The notes beneath the pieces were generated by a model. It was not told where the DNA came from and ran no database searches. It saw only the letters and a program-made list of their open reading frames with translations. Source: Streptomyces sp. NBC_00078 (GTDB lineage: Bacteria; Actinomycetota; Actinomycetes; Streptomycetales; Streptomycetaceae). From it: a stretch of DNA of 64,000 nt. A program made the position numbers and the translations under genes. Of the stretch, positions 1-7,585 are shown one piece after another. Within the stretch, counting starts at the first letter, position 1. Every line of letters begins with the position of its first letter. The stretch covers positions 8,680,001 to 8,744,000 of the forward strand of contig NZ_JAPELX010000001.1 in the NCBI RefSeq assembly GCF_026343335.1. The letters run 5' to 3'.

Positions 1-55
1 ATACGTGGGCCTCCCCGGTGGCGTACTCACTGCTGCGAGGCCGCCAAGGGGTCGG

Positions 56-118
56 AATGTGACATCCAAGAGGCGAAATGTGACCCACGTCTCAGGAAAA
101 TCCCGCCGTGTCACACTC
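56..118 (+). promoter_or_regulatory. Direct repeats upstream of the DHA2 exporter gene
   Basis: AATGTGAC occurs at 56-63 and again at 77-84, exactly 21 bp (two helical turns) apart on the same face. The related inverted word GTGTCAC lies at 108-114. The group sits 53-115 bp upstream of the exporter start. It could be a regulator binding site. No regulator gene is visible in the 55 bases to its left, so the assignment is only a suggestion. Confidence 0.3.
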
Positions 119-170
119 GCCCGCCGCCCCGCCCTCTTGAACGCGAGTCCGACACTAGGAGACCGACATC

Positions 171-1784
171 GTGTTCAAGAAGTGGCACGGCAACCCGTGG
201 GCGATTCTCGCCACCCTTTCTCTCGGGTTCTTCATGACGCTCCTCGACCTGACGATCGTGAACATCGCGATCCCGCAACTGGGCGAGGACCTGGACGCGT
301 CCCTCGACGAGATCCTGTGGGTCGTCAACGCCTACACCCTGGCGCTGGCAGTCCTGCTGATCACCGGAGGGCGCCTCGGCGACCTGCGCGGCAAACGCAA
401 CCTCTTCGCCGCCGGAGTCGCCCTGTTCACCCTGGCGAGCCTCGCCTGCGGCCTGGCCCAGGACCCCGCGCAGCTGATCGCGTTCCGGGCGGTGCAGGGG
501 CTGGGCGCGGCGCTGCTGATGCCGCAGACCCTGTCGATCATCGCCGAGGTCTTCCCGGCCGACCGGCGCGGCGTGGCGATGGGGATCTGGGGAGCGGTCG
601 CGGGCGTGTCCGGAGCGCTCGGGCCGATTCTCGGCGGGGCCCTGATCACCCACCTGAGCTGGCGGTGGATCTTCTTCGTCAACCTGCCGTTCGGTGTGAT
701 CGTGCTGGTGATGACCGTGGCGATCATCCCGGGCGCACAGCGCACGGTACGCCACAGCTTCGACACCCTCGGCGTGCTCCTCGCCTCAACTGCCCTGTTC
801 TGTCTGGCCTTTGGGCTCACCGAGGGACAGCGCTACGACTGGAACCGCTGGATCTGGAGCCTGTTCACTTCGGCCGCCGTCCTGTTCGCCGCATTCCTGC
901 TGCACGAACGCGGCCGGCAGACGGGCGAGCCGCTGGTCCCGTTCGCGCTCTTCCGCGACCGCAACTTCACCCTCGTCAACGTCGTCGGCGTCACGGTGTC
1001 GTTCGGTGTCGTCGGCATGTTCCTGCCGCTGACGATCTACCTGCAGTCCGTGCTCGGCTTCAGCGCCCTCAAGTCCGGTCTGGTCCTGCTCCCCGTCGCC
1101 ATCGGCTCCTTCGTGACGGCCGGGCCCGCCGGCGCCCTCGCGGACAGAATCGGCGGCAAGTTCATCCTCATGGGCGGCCTGCTCGCCTGGGCGGCCGGTC
1201 TGACGTGGGTGGTGGCGGTCGCGGACGTCGGGTCGGGATGGCTGAGCATCGCCCTCCCGCTCCTGCTCACCGGGCTCGGCGTCGGCTGCACCTTCGCTCC
1301 GATGGCCACCGAGGTCATGCGGGGCGTCCCGGCCCGGCTCGCCGGAGCGGCCTCGGGTGTGACCAACGCGCTCAGGCAGGTCGGCTCCGTGCTCGCCGGC
1401 GCCGTCGTGGGCGCGGTGCTGCAGAACCAGCTCGCCTCCGCGCTGACGGACCGGGCCCGCGAGAGCGCCGGCCGGCTGCCCGCCGGGTACCGGGACTCCT
1501 TCGTCGCCGCCTTCTCCGGGGCCCGGCCCGATGTCGGCGCCCCGCAGCAGGGCGGCGTGCCGCACGGGGTGCCGCAGGACGTCGCCGAGCGCATGCGTGC
1601 CCTCGGCCAAGAGGTCTTCGGCCACGGCTTCGTCGACGCCATGGGCCCGGCCGTGTACGTGTCCGCGGCCGTGCTGCTCACCGGAGCGCTCGCCTGTCTC
1701 GCCGTACGGCGCCACCGCGGCCCGTCCGCCAACCCCCATGCCCTGCCCGTGTCCGATCCCGAACTGGAAGAGGCCAACCGATGA
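171..1784 (+). CDS. DHA2-family (EmrB/QacA-like) MFS drug exporter
   Basis: A 537-residue inner-membrane proton-driven exporter, the usual length for 14-helix DHA2 transporters. Family marks seen: LDLTIVNIAIP in helix 1, GGRLGDLRGKR (MFS motif A) near residue 65, and RWIFFVNLPFG near residue 165. Hydrophobic segments continue to about residue 515. The GTG start at 171 follows AGGAGA at 157-162. The stop overlaps the hemerythrin gene start by four bases, so the two are probably translated together. The substrate cannot be read from sequence; lipophilic cations or antibiotics are usual for the family. No TetR-type regulator is adjacent. Confidence 0.9.
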   Translation: MFKKWHGNPWAILATLSLGFFMTLLDLTIVNIAIPQLGEDLDASLDEILWVVNAYTLALAVLLITGGRLGDLRGKRNLFAAGVALFTLASLACGLAQDPAQLIAFRAVQGLGAALLMPQTLSIIAEVFPADRRGVAMGIWGAVAGVSGALGPILGGALITHLSWRWIFFVNLPFGVIVLVMTVAIIPGAQRTVRHSFDTLGVLLASTALFCLAFGLTEGQRYDWNRWIWSLFTSAAVLFAAFLLHERGRQTGEPLVPFALFRDRNFTLVNVVGVTVSFGVVGMFLPLTIYLQSVLGFSALKSGLVLLPVAIGSFVTAGPAGALADRIGGKFILMGGLLAWAAGLTWVVAVADVGSGWLSIALPLLLTGLGVGCTFAPMATEVMRGVPARLAGAASGVTNALRQVGSVLAGAVVGAVLQNQLASALTDRARESAGRLPAGYRDSFVAAFSGARPDVGAPQQGGVPHGVPQDVAERMRALGQEVFGHGFVDAMGPAVYVSAAVLLTGALACLAVRRHRGPSANPHALPVSDPELEEANR

Positions 1785-2410
1785 CCGACAGTCCGCAGAA
1801 AACGATCGACTTCACCCCGATGTACGCCTCCCACGACGCCTTCCGCCGCGACATGGAGCGCCTCGCGGCCGCCGTCGCCGAAGGGCGGGCCCACTCGCCC
1901 CAGGTCCGCGCCGGCTGGGAGAACTTCAAGCGCCAGCTGCACATCCACCACACCACCGAGGACGGCGGTCTGTGGCCGCGGGTGCGCGAACGCGCCGCCG
2001 GACGGCCTCGCGACCTCGCCCTGCTGGACGACATGGAGGCGGAACACTCCCGCATCGACCCGCTGCTCGCGGCGGTCGACAACGCACTGGCCGACCGTGC
2101 GCCCGAACTACCCGATCTGGTACGGGCGTTGACCGCCACCCTCGACGACCACCTCAAGCACGAGGAGGACAGCGCCCTTCCGCTGATGCAGGACGTCCTG
2201 ACGGCAGCCGACTGGGCCGCCTTCACCGGCCGCATCCGCAGGACCCAAGGTCTGCGCGGCGCCTCGGTGTTCGTACCGTGGATCGTCGACGGCGCCCCGC
2301 CGGCCGACCGCGCCCGCTTCCTGGGCGCCCTGCCGCCGCCGGCCCGGATCCTCAACCGCCTGCTGTGGGAGGGGAGGTACCGGCGCAAGGGCCTGTGGGC
2401 CGACGTGTAG
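1781..2410 (+). CDS. Hemerythrin HHE-domain protein
   Basis: A 209-residue soluble protein with a four-helix hemerythrin-like core. Likely iron ligands are visible: His18 in ASHDAF, the HIHHTTED cluster near residue 55, EAEHSRID near residue 88, and HLKHEED near residue 127. Such proteins bind a di-iron centre and sense or carry O2, NO or other oxidants. About 70 extra residues follow the HHE core, rich in Trp and Pro, with no recognised domain. ATG at 1781 overlaps the exporter stop (ATGA), so the two form an operon. The functional link to export is unknown. Confidence 0.85.
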   Translation: MTDSPQKTIDFTPMYASHDAFRRDMERLAAAVAEGRAHSPQVRAGWENFKRQLHIHHTTEDGGLWPRVRERAAGRPRDLALLDDMEAEHSRIDPLLAAVDNALADRAPELPDLVRALTATLDDHLKHEEDSALPLMQDVLTAADWAAFTGRIRRTQGLRGASVFVPWIVDGAPPADRARFLGALPPPARILNRLLWEGRYRRKGLWADV

Positions 2411-2548
2411 GGGCTGCTGGTGTCCCGTCGGGCAACGATTACCCGTCAAGGAGCGGCGTCCGGTCCACGACGGGCAGGCGGACCTCCCACGCCCCCGCGG
2501 CAGGTGGGGCGGGCGTCGCGACGGGGCGAACGTCACCTGTCGGGGGCA

Positions 2549-3271
2549 CTAGGACGCGTCATGGAAGACGATGCCCAGCGTGTGCCGGCGGCCTGAGCGG
2601 ACCGTGCTCACGCCGTGCCGCATCGCTCCGGCCGACCAGCCGCGCCTGGTGCGCACCGGCCGGTCCCGGGTGGTGAAGACGAGGCCGTGGCCCTGCCGCA
2701 GCTCGGTCGCCGTACCCCGGGACTGGGCCCGGGGCCGCTGCTCGACCATCAGGAACTCGCCGCCGCAGTAGTCGCCGCCCGGTTCGTCGAGACCGACGAC
2801 CACCTGCAGCGGGAAGAGCATGTCGCCGAACACGTCACGGTGCAGGGCGTTCCAGTCGCCCAGCCCGTAGCGCAGCAGGATCTGTGCCGACCGGTCCTGA
2901 CCGGCCGCATGACACGCCTCCAGCCACTCCTGCAGGGAGTCCGGCCAGGGCGCCGGACGGCCGAGCCGCCCCGCCCAGTCCCGCGCGATCGGCAGCAGAC
3001 GCGGGTACAGGGCGGCGCGCAGCGAGGACACCGGGGCCGGCAGATCGTGGGTGAAGTACCGGTACTCACCGGAGCCGAAGCGGTGCCGCGCCATGTCGAC
3101 CGTGGTCCGGAACAGCTCCGGCTTCTCGTACAGCGCGACCAGTTCACGGCACTCGGCGGCCGTCAGCAGGGGACCGGTCGGTGCGCTGCCGTGCACGTCC
3201 AACTCGGCGGCGAGCGCTGCCCATTCGGTGCCGGCGACGCGCCTTCGGGCCTGGGCCTCGGTGAGAGTCAT
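2549..3271 (-). CDS. 2OG-Fe(II) oxygenase of the PF09859 type, probable DNA-damage repair
   Basis: A 240-residue protein resembling the Oxygenase-NA family (PF09859), predicted to remove alkyl lesions from DNA by oxidation in an AlkB-like way. The iron motif His144-x-Asp146 lies in ALHRDVFGD. The distal ligand is probably His219 in MRHGVSTVRSG, followed by Arg residues that could hold 2-oxoglutarate. The ending TLGIVFHDAS is family-typical. The ATG at 3271 has a strong GGGAGGAG site; longer in-frame starts would run into the upstream ogt gene. It lies 14 bp behind ogt on the same strand, which supports a repair role. The exact substrate is inferred. Confidence 0.85.
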   Translation of the reverse strand: MTLTEAQARRRVAGTEWAALAAELDVHGSAPTGPLLTAAECRELVALYEKPELFRTTVDMARHRFGSGEYRYFTHDLPAPVSSLRAALYPRLLPIARDWAGRLGRPAPWPDSLQEWLEACHAAGQDRSAQILLRYGLGDWNALHRDVFGDMLFPLQVVVGLDEPGGDYCGGEFLMVEQRPRAQSRGTATELRQGHGLVFTTRDRPVRTRRGWSAGAMRHGVSTVRSGRRHTLGIVFHDAS

Positions 3272-3285
3272 GCCGTCTCCTCCCC

Positions 3286-3777
3286 TCACACCAGCATCTG
3301 CTGCAGTGCACCCTCGTGCGTCAGCAGACGCACCTTGCGCTCGACACCGCCCGCGTACCCGCGCATCGAACCGTCGGCGCCGATCACCCGGTGGCAGGGG
3401 AGGACGACCAGCAGCGGGTTCGCGCCCACCGCGGCGCCCACGGCCCGGATCTCGCGCCGCGGCACGTCCAGCCGCGAGGCGAGTTCCCCGTACGTCGTCG
3501 TGGTGCCGTACGGGATCTCGTCGAGCGCCTGCCACACGCGCTGCTGGAACCCGGTCCCCCGGGGCGCGAGGCTCAGGTCGAAGCGGGTGAGCCGGCCCTC
3601 GAAGTAGGCGGAGAGCTGCCGGGCGGCCTCGCCGAACGCCTCGTCGTCGCGCCGCCAGCCGGCACGTACGACGGGGGCGTTGCGCTGCACCGGCATGGAC
3701 AGTGAGGTCAGCGTCGTCCCCTCGCCCACCAGGAGCAGTTCACCCACGGGGCTGTCGATCTTCGTGTACGTCGTCAT
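3286..3777 (-). CDS. ogt: Methylated-DNA--protein-cysteine S-methyltransferase
   Basis: A 163-residue suicide repair protein that moves the alkyl group of O6-alkylguanine onto its own cysteine. The active-site PCHRV motif is present with Cys128, followed by GADGSMRGYAGG. An arginine-finger region, RREIRAVGAAVGAN, lies near residue 108. Length is normal for Ogt, with no Ada-type N-terminal regulatory domain. It is first in a two-gene repair operon with the PF09859 oxygenase and is divergent from the toxin-antitoxin pair, sharing the 145-bp spacer at 3778-3922. Confidence 0.95.
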   Translation of the reverse strand: MTTYTKIDSPVGELLLVGEGTTLTSLSMPVQRNAPVVRAGWRRDDEAFGEAARQLSAYFEGRLTRFDLSLAPRGTGFQQRVWQALDEIPYGTTTTYGELASRLDVPRREIRAVGAAVGANPLLVVLPCHRVIGADGSMRGYAGGVERKVRLLTHEGALQQMLV

Positions 3778-3863
3778 GGCTCAAGTCTGCTGCGCCGCGC
3801 GGCGAGTCACCGGCGGGAATCGGACCTGGTCCTCTGCCGGTCCGGGCCCGGAAGGTACCGTCG

Positions 3864-3883
3864 TGCAGGTGCTGTGACCTGCA
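3864..3883. promoter_or_regulatory. Perfect inverted repeat, probable toxin-antitoxin operator
   Basis: TGCAGGT, six bases, then ACCTGCA forms a perfect two-fold site ending 39 bp upstream of the antitoxin start, in the spacer shared with ogt. Ribbon-helix-helix antitoxins normally repress their own promoter through such sites. A second six-mer, GGTACC, occurs at 3854-3859 and 3909-3914 on either side. Binding by the antitoxin is inferred. Confidence 0.55.
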
Positions 3884-3922
3884 GATATTTACGAGTAAGT
3901 ACCCCAGCGGTACCGTGAAGGT

Positions 3923-4168
3923 ATGCCAGCCCTGAATGTCGAGTTCAGCGACCGCGAACTTGAGGACCTGCGGCAGATCGCCAAGGAGCGCGGTACGTCG
4001 ATGAAAGCGCTCGTGCGCGAGGCCGCCGCCGCGGACATAGCCCGGCACCGCGCGCTGCAGGAGGGCGCGGAAGCTTTCCGCCGCTTCTTCGCGTCCCACG
4101 CCGACGAGTTCGCGGCCGCCTTCCCCGATGACGAACCAGCCCACACGAGCGAGGGGTGGGTCGCCTGA
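3923..4168 (+). CDS. Small ribbon-helix-helix-like antitoxin
   Basis: An 81-residue acidic protein. The N-terminus LNVEFSDRELEDLRQIAKERG is like the strand and first helix of a ribbon-helix-helix DNA-binding fold, followed by SMKALVREAAAADIARH. The C-terminal half, rich in Phe, Ala and Asp, is the expected toxin-wrapping part. The ATG follows GAAGG with very short spacing, so translation may be weak or nearly leaderless. The stop lies three bases before the toxin start, as in type II operons. It probably neutralises the toxin and represses the promoter at 3864-3883. Confidence 0.7.
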   Translation: MPALNVEFSDRELEDLRQIAKERGTSMKALVREAAAADIARHRALQEGAEAFRRFFASHADEFAAAFPDDEPAHTSEGWVA

Positions 4169-4171
4169 CCG

Positions 4172-4549
4172 ATGGCACCCGTCATCCACATCGACGTGCC
4201 CTGGCTGCTGCAGCGCCACGAAGAGGTCCTGCCGGACCAGCCCACCGTCAACGACTTCTCCGCGCTGGTCGCCGCCGTCGCCCGCCACCGCGTCGACCCG
4301 CCGCGCCTGGGCGTGGACTCCGACCCGGCCTGGCGAGCCGCCGCCCTGCTGCACACCCTCGCCCTGCTCAGGCCCCTGCCCGCGGCCAACGCGCGCTTCG
4401 CCTGCGCGACGGCCGTGGCGTACATGTTCGTCAGCGGCGTCGGCATCGACCCGCCCTACGGCGCCCTCGTCGACCTGGCCCGCGATCTGATGTCCAACAA
4501 GGCCGATGTCTACGGCGCGGCCGACCGGCTGCGCTCCTGGCAGATCTGA
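4172..4549 (+). CDS. Fic/Doc-like toxin component with a degenerate active site
   Basis: A 125-residue protein of the short Doc-like type annotated in many Streptomyces as a Fic-family toxin. Doc proteins modify targets such as EF-Tu through an HxFx(D/N)GNxR loop. Here the matching stretch is RPLPAANAR (about residues 66-74): the Asn and Arg remain, but the catalytic His is Arg and both glycines are Ala. Helical segments either side (AALLHTLALL and FACATAVAYMFV) fit the Fic core. It follows the antitoxin by three bases and ends before a strong hairpin. The toxin may be inactive as an AMP- or phosphotransferase, or use altered chemistry. Confidence 0.65.
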   Translation: MAPVIHIDVPWLLQRHEEVLPDQPTVNDFSALVAAVARHRVDPPRLGVDSDPAWRAAALLHTLALLRPLPAANARFACATAVAYMFVSGVGIDPPYGALVDLARDLMSNKADVYGAADRLRSWQI

Positions 4550-4568
4550 GAGCCGTCGACCCGCCCCC

Positions 4569-4609
4569 GGGGCCGCCGACCGAGGGCGGGAGGAACAAGG
4601 TCGGCGGCC
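4569..4609 (+). terminator. Hairpin ending the toxin-antitoxin operon
   Basis: GGGCCGCCGACC at 4569-4580 pairs perfectly with GGTCGGCGGCCC at 4598-4609 around a 17-base loop, 20 bases after the toxin stop. There is no T-run, which is common for Streptomyces terminators. Confidence 0.65.
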
Positions 4610-4978
4610 CGTGCGGCGCAGGAGAGCCGCCATCCTGCGCAGGGCCTCCGAGAAGGGCCGGTACCCAGTGCACTACGGCGTGGTGCGCGCCGGGAGCGTG
4701 CGCGGCGCTCCGGCGCGTGCGCCTCTTTCACACGGGGCGCATGGAATGACGAAAGGTCATGCGGGTGAGGCGAGTTGTCGCCGCTTCTGACCAACTTTCA
4801 AAGAGGCGGACGTTGCCTGAGTGCCTTGTTGGTCATGAGTGTGTTGTGCAAGAGTGAACTACCCGTGCGGGAGGTGTAATGGCCGGGTGTCGATCGGCCT
4901 ATCGGAACCGGGTCGAATGCACATACCTGAATTCATGCCCTCCTGTATGTCCCATGCGCGTGGGAAGGAATCCGCTCA
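4610..4978. other. Gene-free spacer before the sigma-lectin fusion gene
   Basis: No convincing coding region is seen. The last part holds GGAAGGA at 4964-4970, the ribosome binding site of the gene starting at 4979. The rest presumably carries its promoter, but no clear -35/-10 pair could be fixed by eye. Confidence 0.5.
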
Positions 4979-6598
4979 GTGCCCACCCCCCACCCACCTC
5001 GACCCCCCTACCCGCCGCCCGGCGGGGTTCCCGGAGAATCCGACGAGAACCTCGCCACCCGGCTCAGGGGCCGTCCCGACGGTGAGGTCGCCCCATCCGT
5101 CGCGCTGCTCATGGCGCGGCACTGGCAGCCCGCCCGCGATTACGCGGCCATCTGCCTCGCCTCCCAGGCCGAGGTCGCCTCCATGGTGACCGCGGCCACC
5201 TTTCACCAGGTCCTCGACCGGCTGGCGTTGGGCGAGGCCGCGCTCGCGGTGCGCCCCCGGCTCCTGGCGGCCGTCAGGGAGACGGTCCGTGTGTGGTCCG
5301 CCGAGGACCGGATATCCGGCGTTCTGCCGGAGCTGCTGAAACCCGCCGGCGGGCGCGGTATGCGTACGGCGAAGTCCATGACGCCCGAAAATCGCAAGCT
5401 GGCCGAGCGTTCATTCCAGGCCCTTCCCGGACTTTCCCGGTGTTTGCTCTGGCACACCGAGGTCGAGGCGGAGCCCATTTCCATACCCGCCGGCCTACTC
5501 GGCATGGATACCGACACCGCGTCCGCGGCACTCGAACAGGCGCGTGAAAAATTCCGTGAAGGTTGTGTACATGCCCATCGGGAACTCGCGCCCAGCAAGG
5601 ACTGCCGGTTCTACAACCGCCTCCTCGACGTTCCGATTCGCCGGGGTGGGACCCTGCTGCCGGATGTCCAGCAGCATCTTGCGGAATGCCCCTACTGCCG
5701 TTTCGCCGCCGAGCAACTGAGCCATATCGAGGGCGGGTTGGGCGTACTCCTGGCCGAATCGGTGCTCGGCTGGGGTGCTCTCCGTTACTTCGACACCCGA
5801 CCCGGCCGAGCACAGCAGCCAGAGCGCACGCGCAACTCCTCGGCACGGCACGGCGGCGGACGCCCGCGCATCATGCCCCGCATCCCGCTGCCGGGCCGCC
5901 GGTCTCCCGGGGCGCCACGGAACTCGCGGGCCCTGTTGACCGGAGTGGGCGTCGCCTCAGCCGGGCTGCTCGCGGCCTTGTTCGCGGCCGGACTGTTCTC
6001 GCACGACGACGGCGTCGACCCGGCCGCCTCCAACGCCTCCAACGGGGCGAACGGCGGCACCGCGCCGGGCGTCGGCTCCCAGTCGGCACCCGGCACCGCC
6101 CACCTCCCCACGGTGCCGGGCCAGTCCAGGCTGCGCAACGCCGGGGCGGACCTGTGCCTCGACATCAGGGGCGAGGTGAAGGCCGGGGCCGGGACCGAGC
6201 TGGCGGCATGCTCGGACGCACCCACCCAGCAGTGGTCGTACGAGAGCAACGGGCTGGTGCGCAGCGTGGCGGACTCAGGCCTGTGCCTGGACTCGCATGT
6301 GGACGCCGGCGTGGTCGTCCTCGGCAAGTGCGCCGCCGAGAAGGACAAGCGGGGCGAGGACGTGCGCTACGACCTCACCGCGCAGGGGGAGTTGCTGACC
6401 CGCTGGGACAAGCAGCTCGCCCTTACCGCCACCGCCGAGGACCCCGGCGCTGACATCGTCGTCAAGGTTCGCGAGGGTTCCTCGGCGCAGCGCTGGCTGG
6501 CAGATGCGACCGCCTCGGCCGACCAGGGCTCGCTGTCGATCCCGGGCACCGACACCCCCGTGGTGCGCGCCGCGCGGCTGTCGGAGCGGACCATGTGA
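4979..6598 (+). CDS. ECF-sigma-like / zinc-finger / transmembrane / ricin-lectin fusion
   Basis: A 539-residue multidomain protein. Residues about 40-105 resemble a weak sigma region 2 (RHWQPARDYAAICLASQAEV...RPRLLAAVRE in outline). Residues about 140-200 resemble sigma region 4 (FQALPGLSRCLLWHTEVE, then a helix-turn-helix-like stretch). Next comes an anti-sigma-type zinc-finger piece, HLAECPYC (about 230-237), then a basic linker and one membrane helix (about 325-345, GVASAGLLAALFAAGLF). After a Ser/Gly/Ala spacer a beta-trefoil lectin (about 385-525) shows the CLDIRG, QQWSYES and CLDSHVD repeats. So sigma-like parts face the cytoplasm and a lectin faces outside. Whether it still directs transcription is not known; region 2 looks degenerate. 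The GTG start has a good GGAAGGA site. Confidence 0.75.
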   Translation: MPTPHPPRPPYPPPGGVPGESDENLATRLRGRPDGEVAPSVALLMARHWQPARDYAAICLASQAEVASMVTAATFHQVLDRLALGEAALAVRPRLLAAVRETVRVWSAEDRISGVLPELLKPAGGRGMRTAKSMTPENRKLAERSFQALPGLSRCLLWHTEVEAEPISIPAGLLGMDTDTASAALEQAREKFREGCVHAHRELAPSKDCRFYNRLLDVPIRRGGTLLPDVQQHLAECPYCRFAAEQLSHIEGGLGVLLAESVLGWGALRYFDTRPGRAQQPERTRNSSARHGGGRPRIMPRIPLPGRRSPGAPRNSRALLTGVGVASAGLLAALFAAGLFSHDDGVDPAASNASNGANGGTAPGVGSQSAPGTAHLPTVPGQSRLRNAGADLCLDIRGEVKAGAGTELAACSDAPTQQWSYESNGLVRSVADSGLCLDSHVDAGVVVLGKCAAEKDKRGEDVRYDLTAQGELLTRWDKQLALTATAEDPGADIVVKVREGSSAQRWLADATASADQGSLSIPGTDTPVVRAARLSERTM

Positions 6599-6604
6599 CC
6601 GGGT

Positions 6605-7585
6605 TCAGGCCACGACGTCCTTCGGCTGTCCGCCGGTCAGGAAGCCGGTCACGTTCTGCACGGCGGCCAGCGCGATGCGGACCACCGTTTCGCGGGTCAC
6701 CCCGCCGACATGCGGCGAGAGCACCACGCCAGGGGAGCTGAGCAGGCGCAGGGCCCGGGTGGGCGGTTCGGGGTCGAAGACGTCGATGCCCGCCCCGGCC
6801 AGGGCGCCCTTCTCCAGCGCGTCCGCCAGGGCGTCCTGGTCGATGAGGGCGCCGCGCGCGGTGTTGATCACGAACGCCGTCGGCTTGAGGAGCGCGAGCC
6901 GCCCGGCATCGAGCAGATGCCGGGTCGCGGTGGTCAGCGGGACGTGCAGCGAGACGTAGTCGGCCGTGCGCAGCAGTTCGTCGAGCGGGACGTGGCGGGC
7001 GCCGCCGAGCCGGGCCTCCGTCTCCTCGGGCAGCCTGCGGCGGCCGGCGTACACGATGCTCATGTCGAACGCGACGGCGCGGCGGGCGACTTCCTGCCCG
7101 ATGTTCCCGAGTCCGACGATGCCGAGCGTCTTGCCGGACAGCTCGGTGAGCGAGCGCTGCAGCCGGGGCAGCGCCCAGTCGGCCTCGACGAGCGCGGTGT
7201 GCGCCGGGATCAGCTGCTTGGCGAGCGCGAGCATGAGGGCGAAGGTCTGCTCGGCCACGTTCTGCGACTCGGCGCCGCTGGAGCCGATGTTGCACACGCG
7301 TACGTCGTGGGCCCGGGCGGCCTCCACGTCGACGTAGTCGAAGCCGTGGCTGGCGCACTGCACCAGCTCCAAGTCCGGTGCGGCGGCCAGGTGTTCGGCC
7401 GTCACGGGGGACAGCGCAGTGATGATCACATGGGCCGTGTGCAGGGCGGCCGGGTCCTCGTCGGTCGCCTCGACGACGATGACGTTCGCCTCGCCGGGAA
7501 AGAGGGAGGCGAGTCCGGCACCGGCGGCTCGGCCGCCGACATGCGGGGCGACGACGGCGAGAACGTTCTTCGGGGCAGTGGTCAT
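6605..7585 (-). CDS. D-isomer-specific 2-hydroxyacid dehydrogenase
   Basis: A 326-residue NAD(P)-dependent enzyme reducing 2-oxoacids or oxidising D-2-hydroxyacids. The Rossmann motif GLGNIGQEVARRA is near residue 155. The catalytic Arg is in NTARGALID (about residue 240), the Glu in VFDPEPP (about 268), and the His in SPHVGGVT (about 289). A typical SSGAESQNVAEQTFALMLA segment precedes the nucleotide-binding domain. The start overlaps the stop of the upstream FMN enzyme gene by four bases, so the two act as one operon, probably in hydroxyacid use. The specific substrate (glyoxylate, hydroxypyruvate, phosphoglycerate or other) is not determined. Confidence 0.9.
   Translation of the reverse strand: MTTAPKNVLAVVAPHVGGRAAGAGLASLFPGEANVIVVEATDEDPAALHTAHVIITALSPVTAEHLAAAPDLELVQCASHGFDYVDVEAARAHDVRVCNIGSSGAESQNVAEQTFALMLALAKQLIPAHTALVEADWALPRLQRSLTELSGKTLGIVGLGNIGQEVARRAVAFDMSIVYAGRRRLPEETEARLGGARHVPLDELLRTADYVSLHVPLTTATRHLLDAGRLALLKPTAFVINTARGALIDQDALADALEKGALAGAGIDVFDPEPPTRALRLLSSPGVVLSPHVGGVTRETVVRIALAAVQNVTGFLTGGQPKDVVA

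Noticed and set aside
5..2410. 801-codon open frame on the + strand overlapping the exporter
   Set aside because: Arg/Pro-rich translation without domains over the exporter; only its last 209 codons, in the same frame, are the hemerythrin gene.
2411..2548. Possible terminator between the hemerythrin and oxygenase genes
   Set aside because: Only weak, interrupted pairing of GC-rich words was found.
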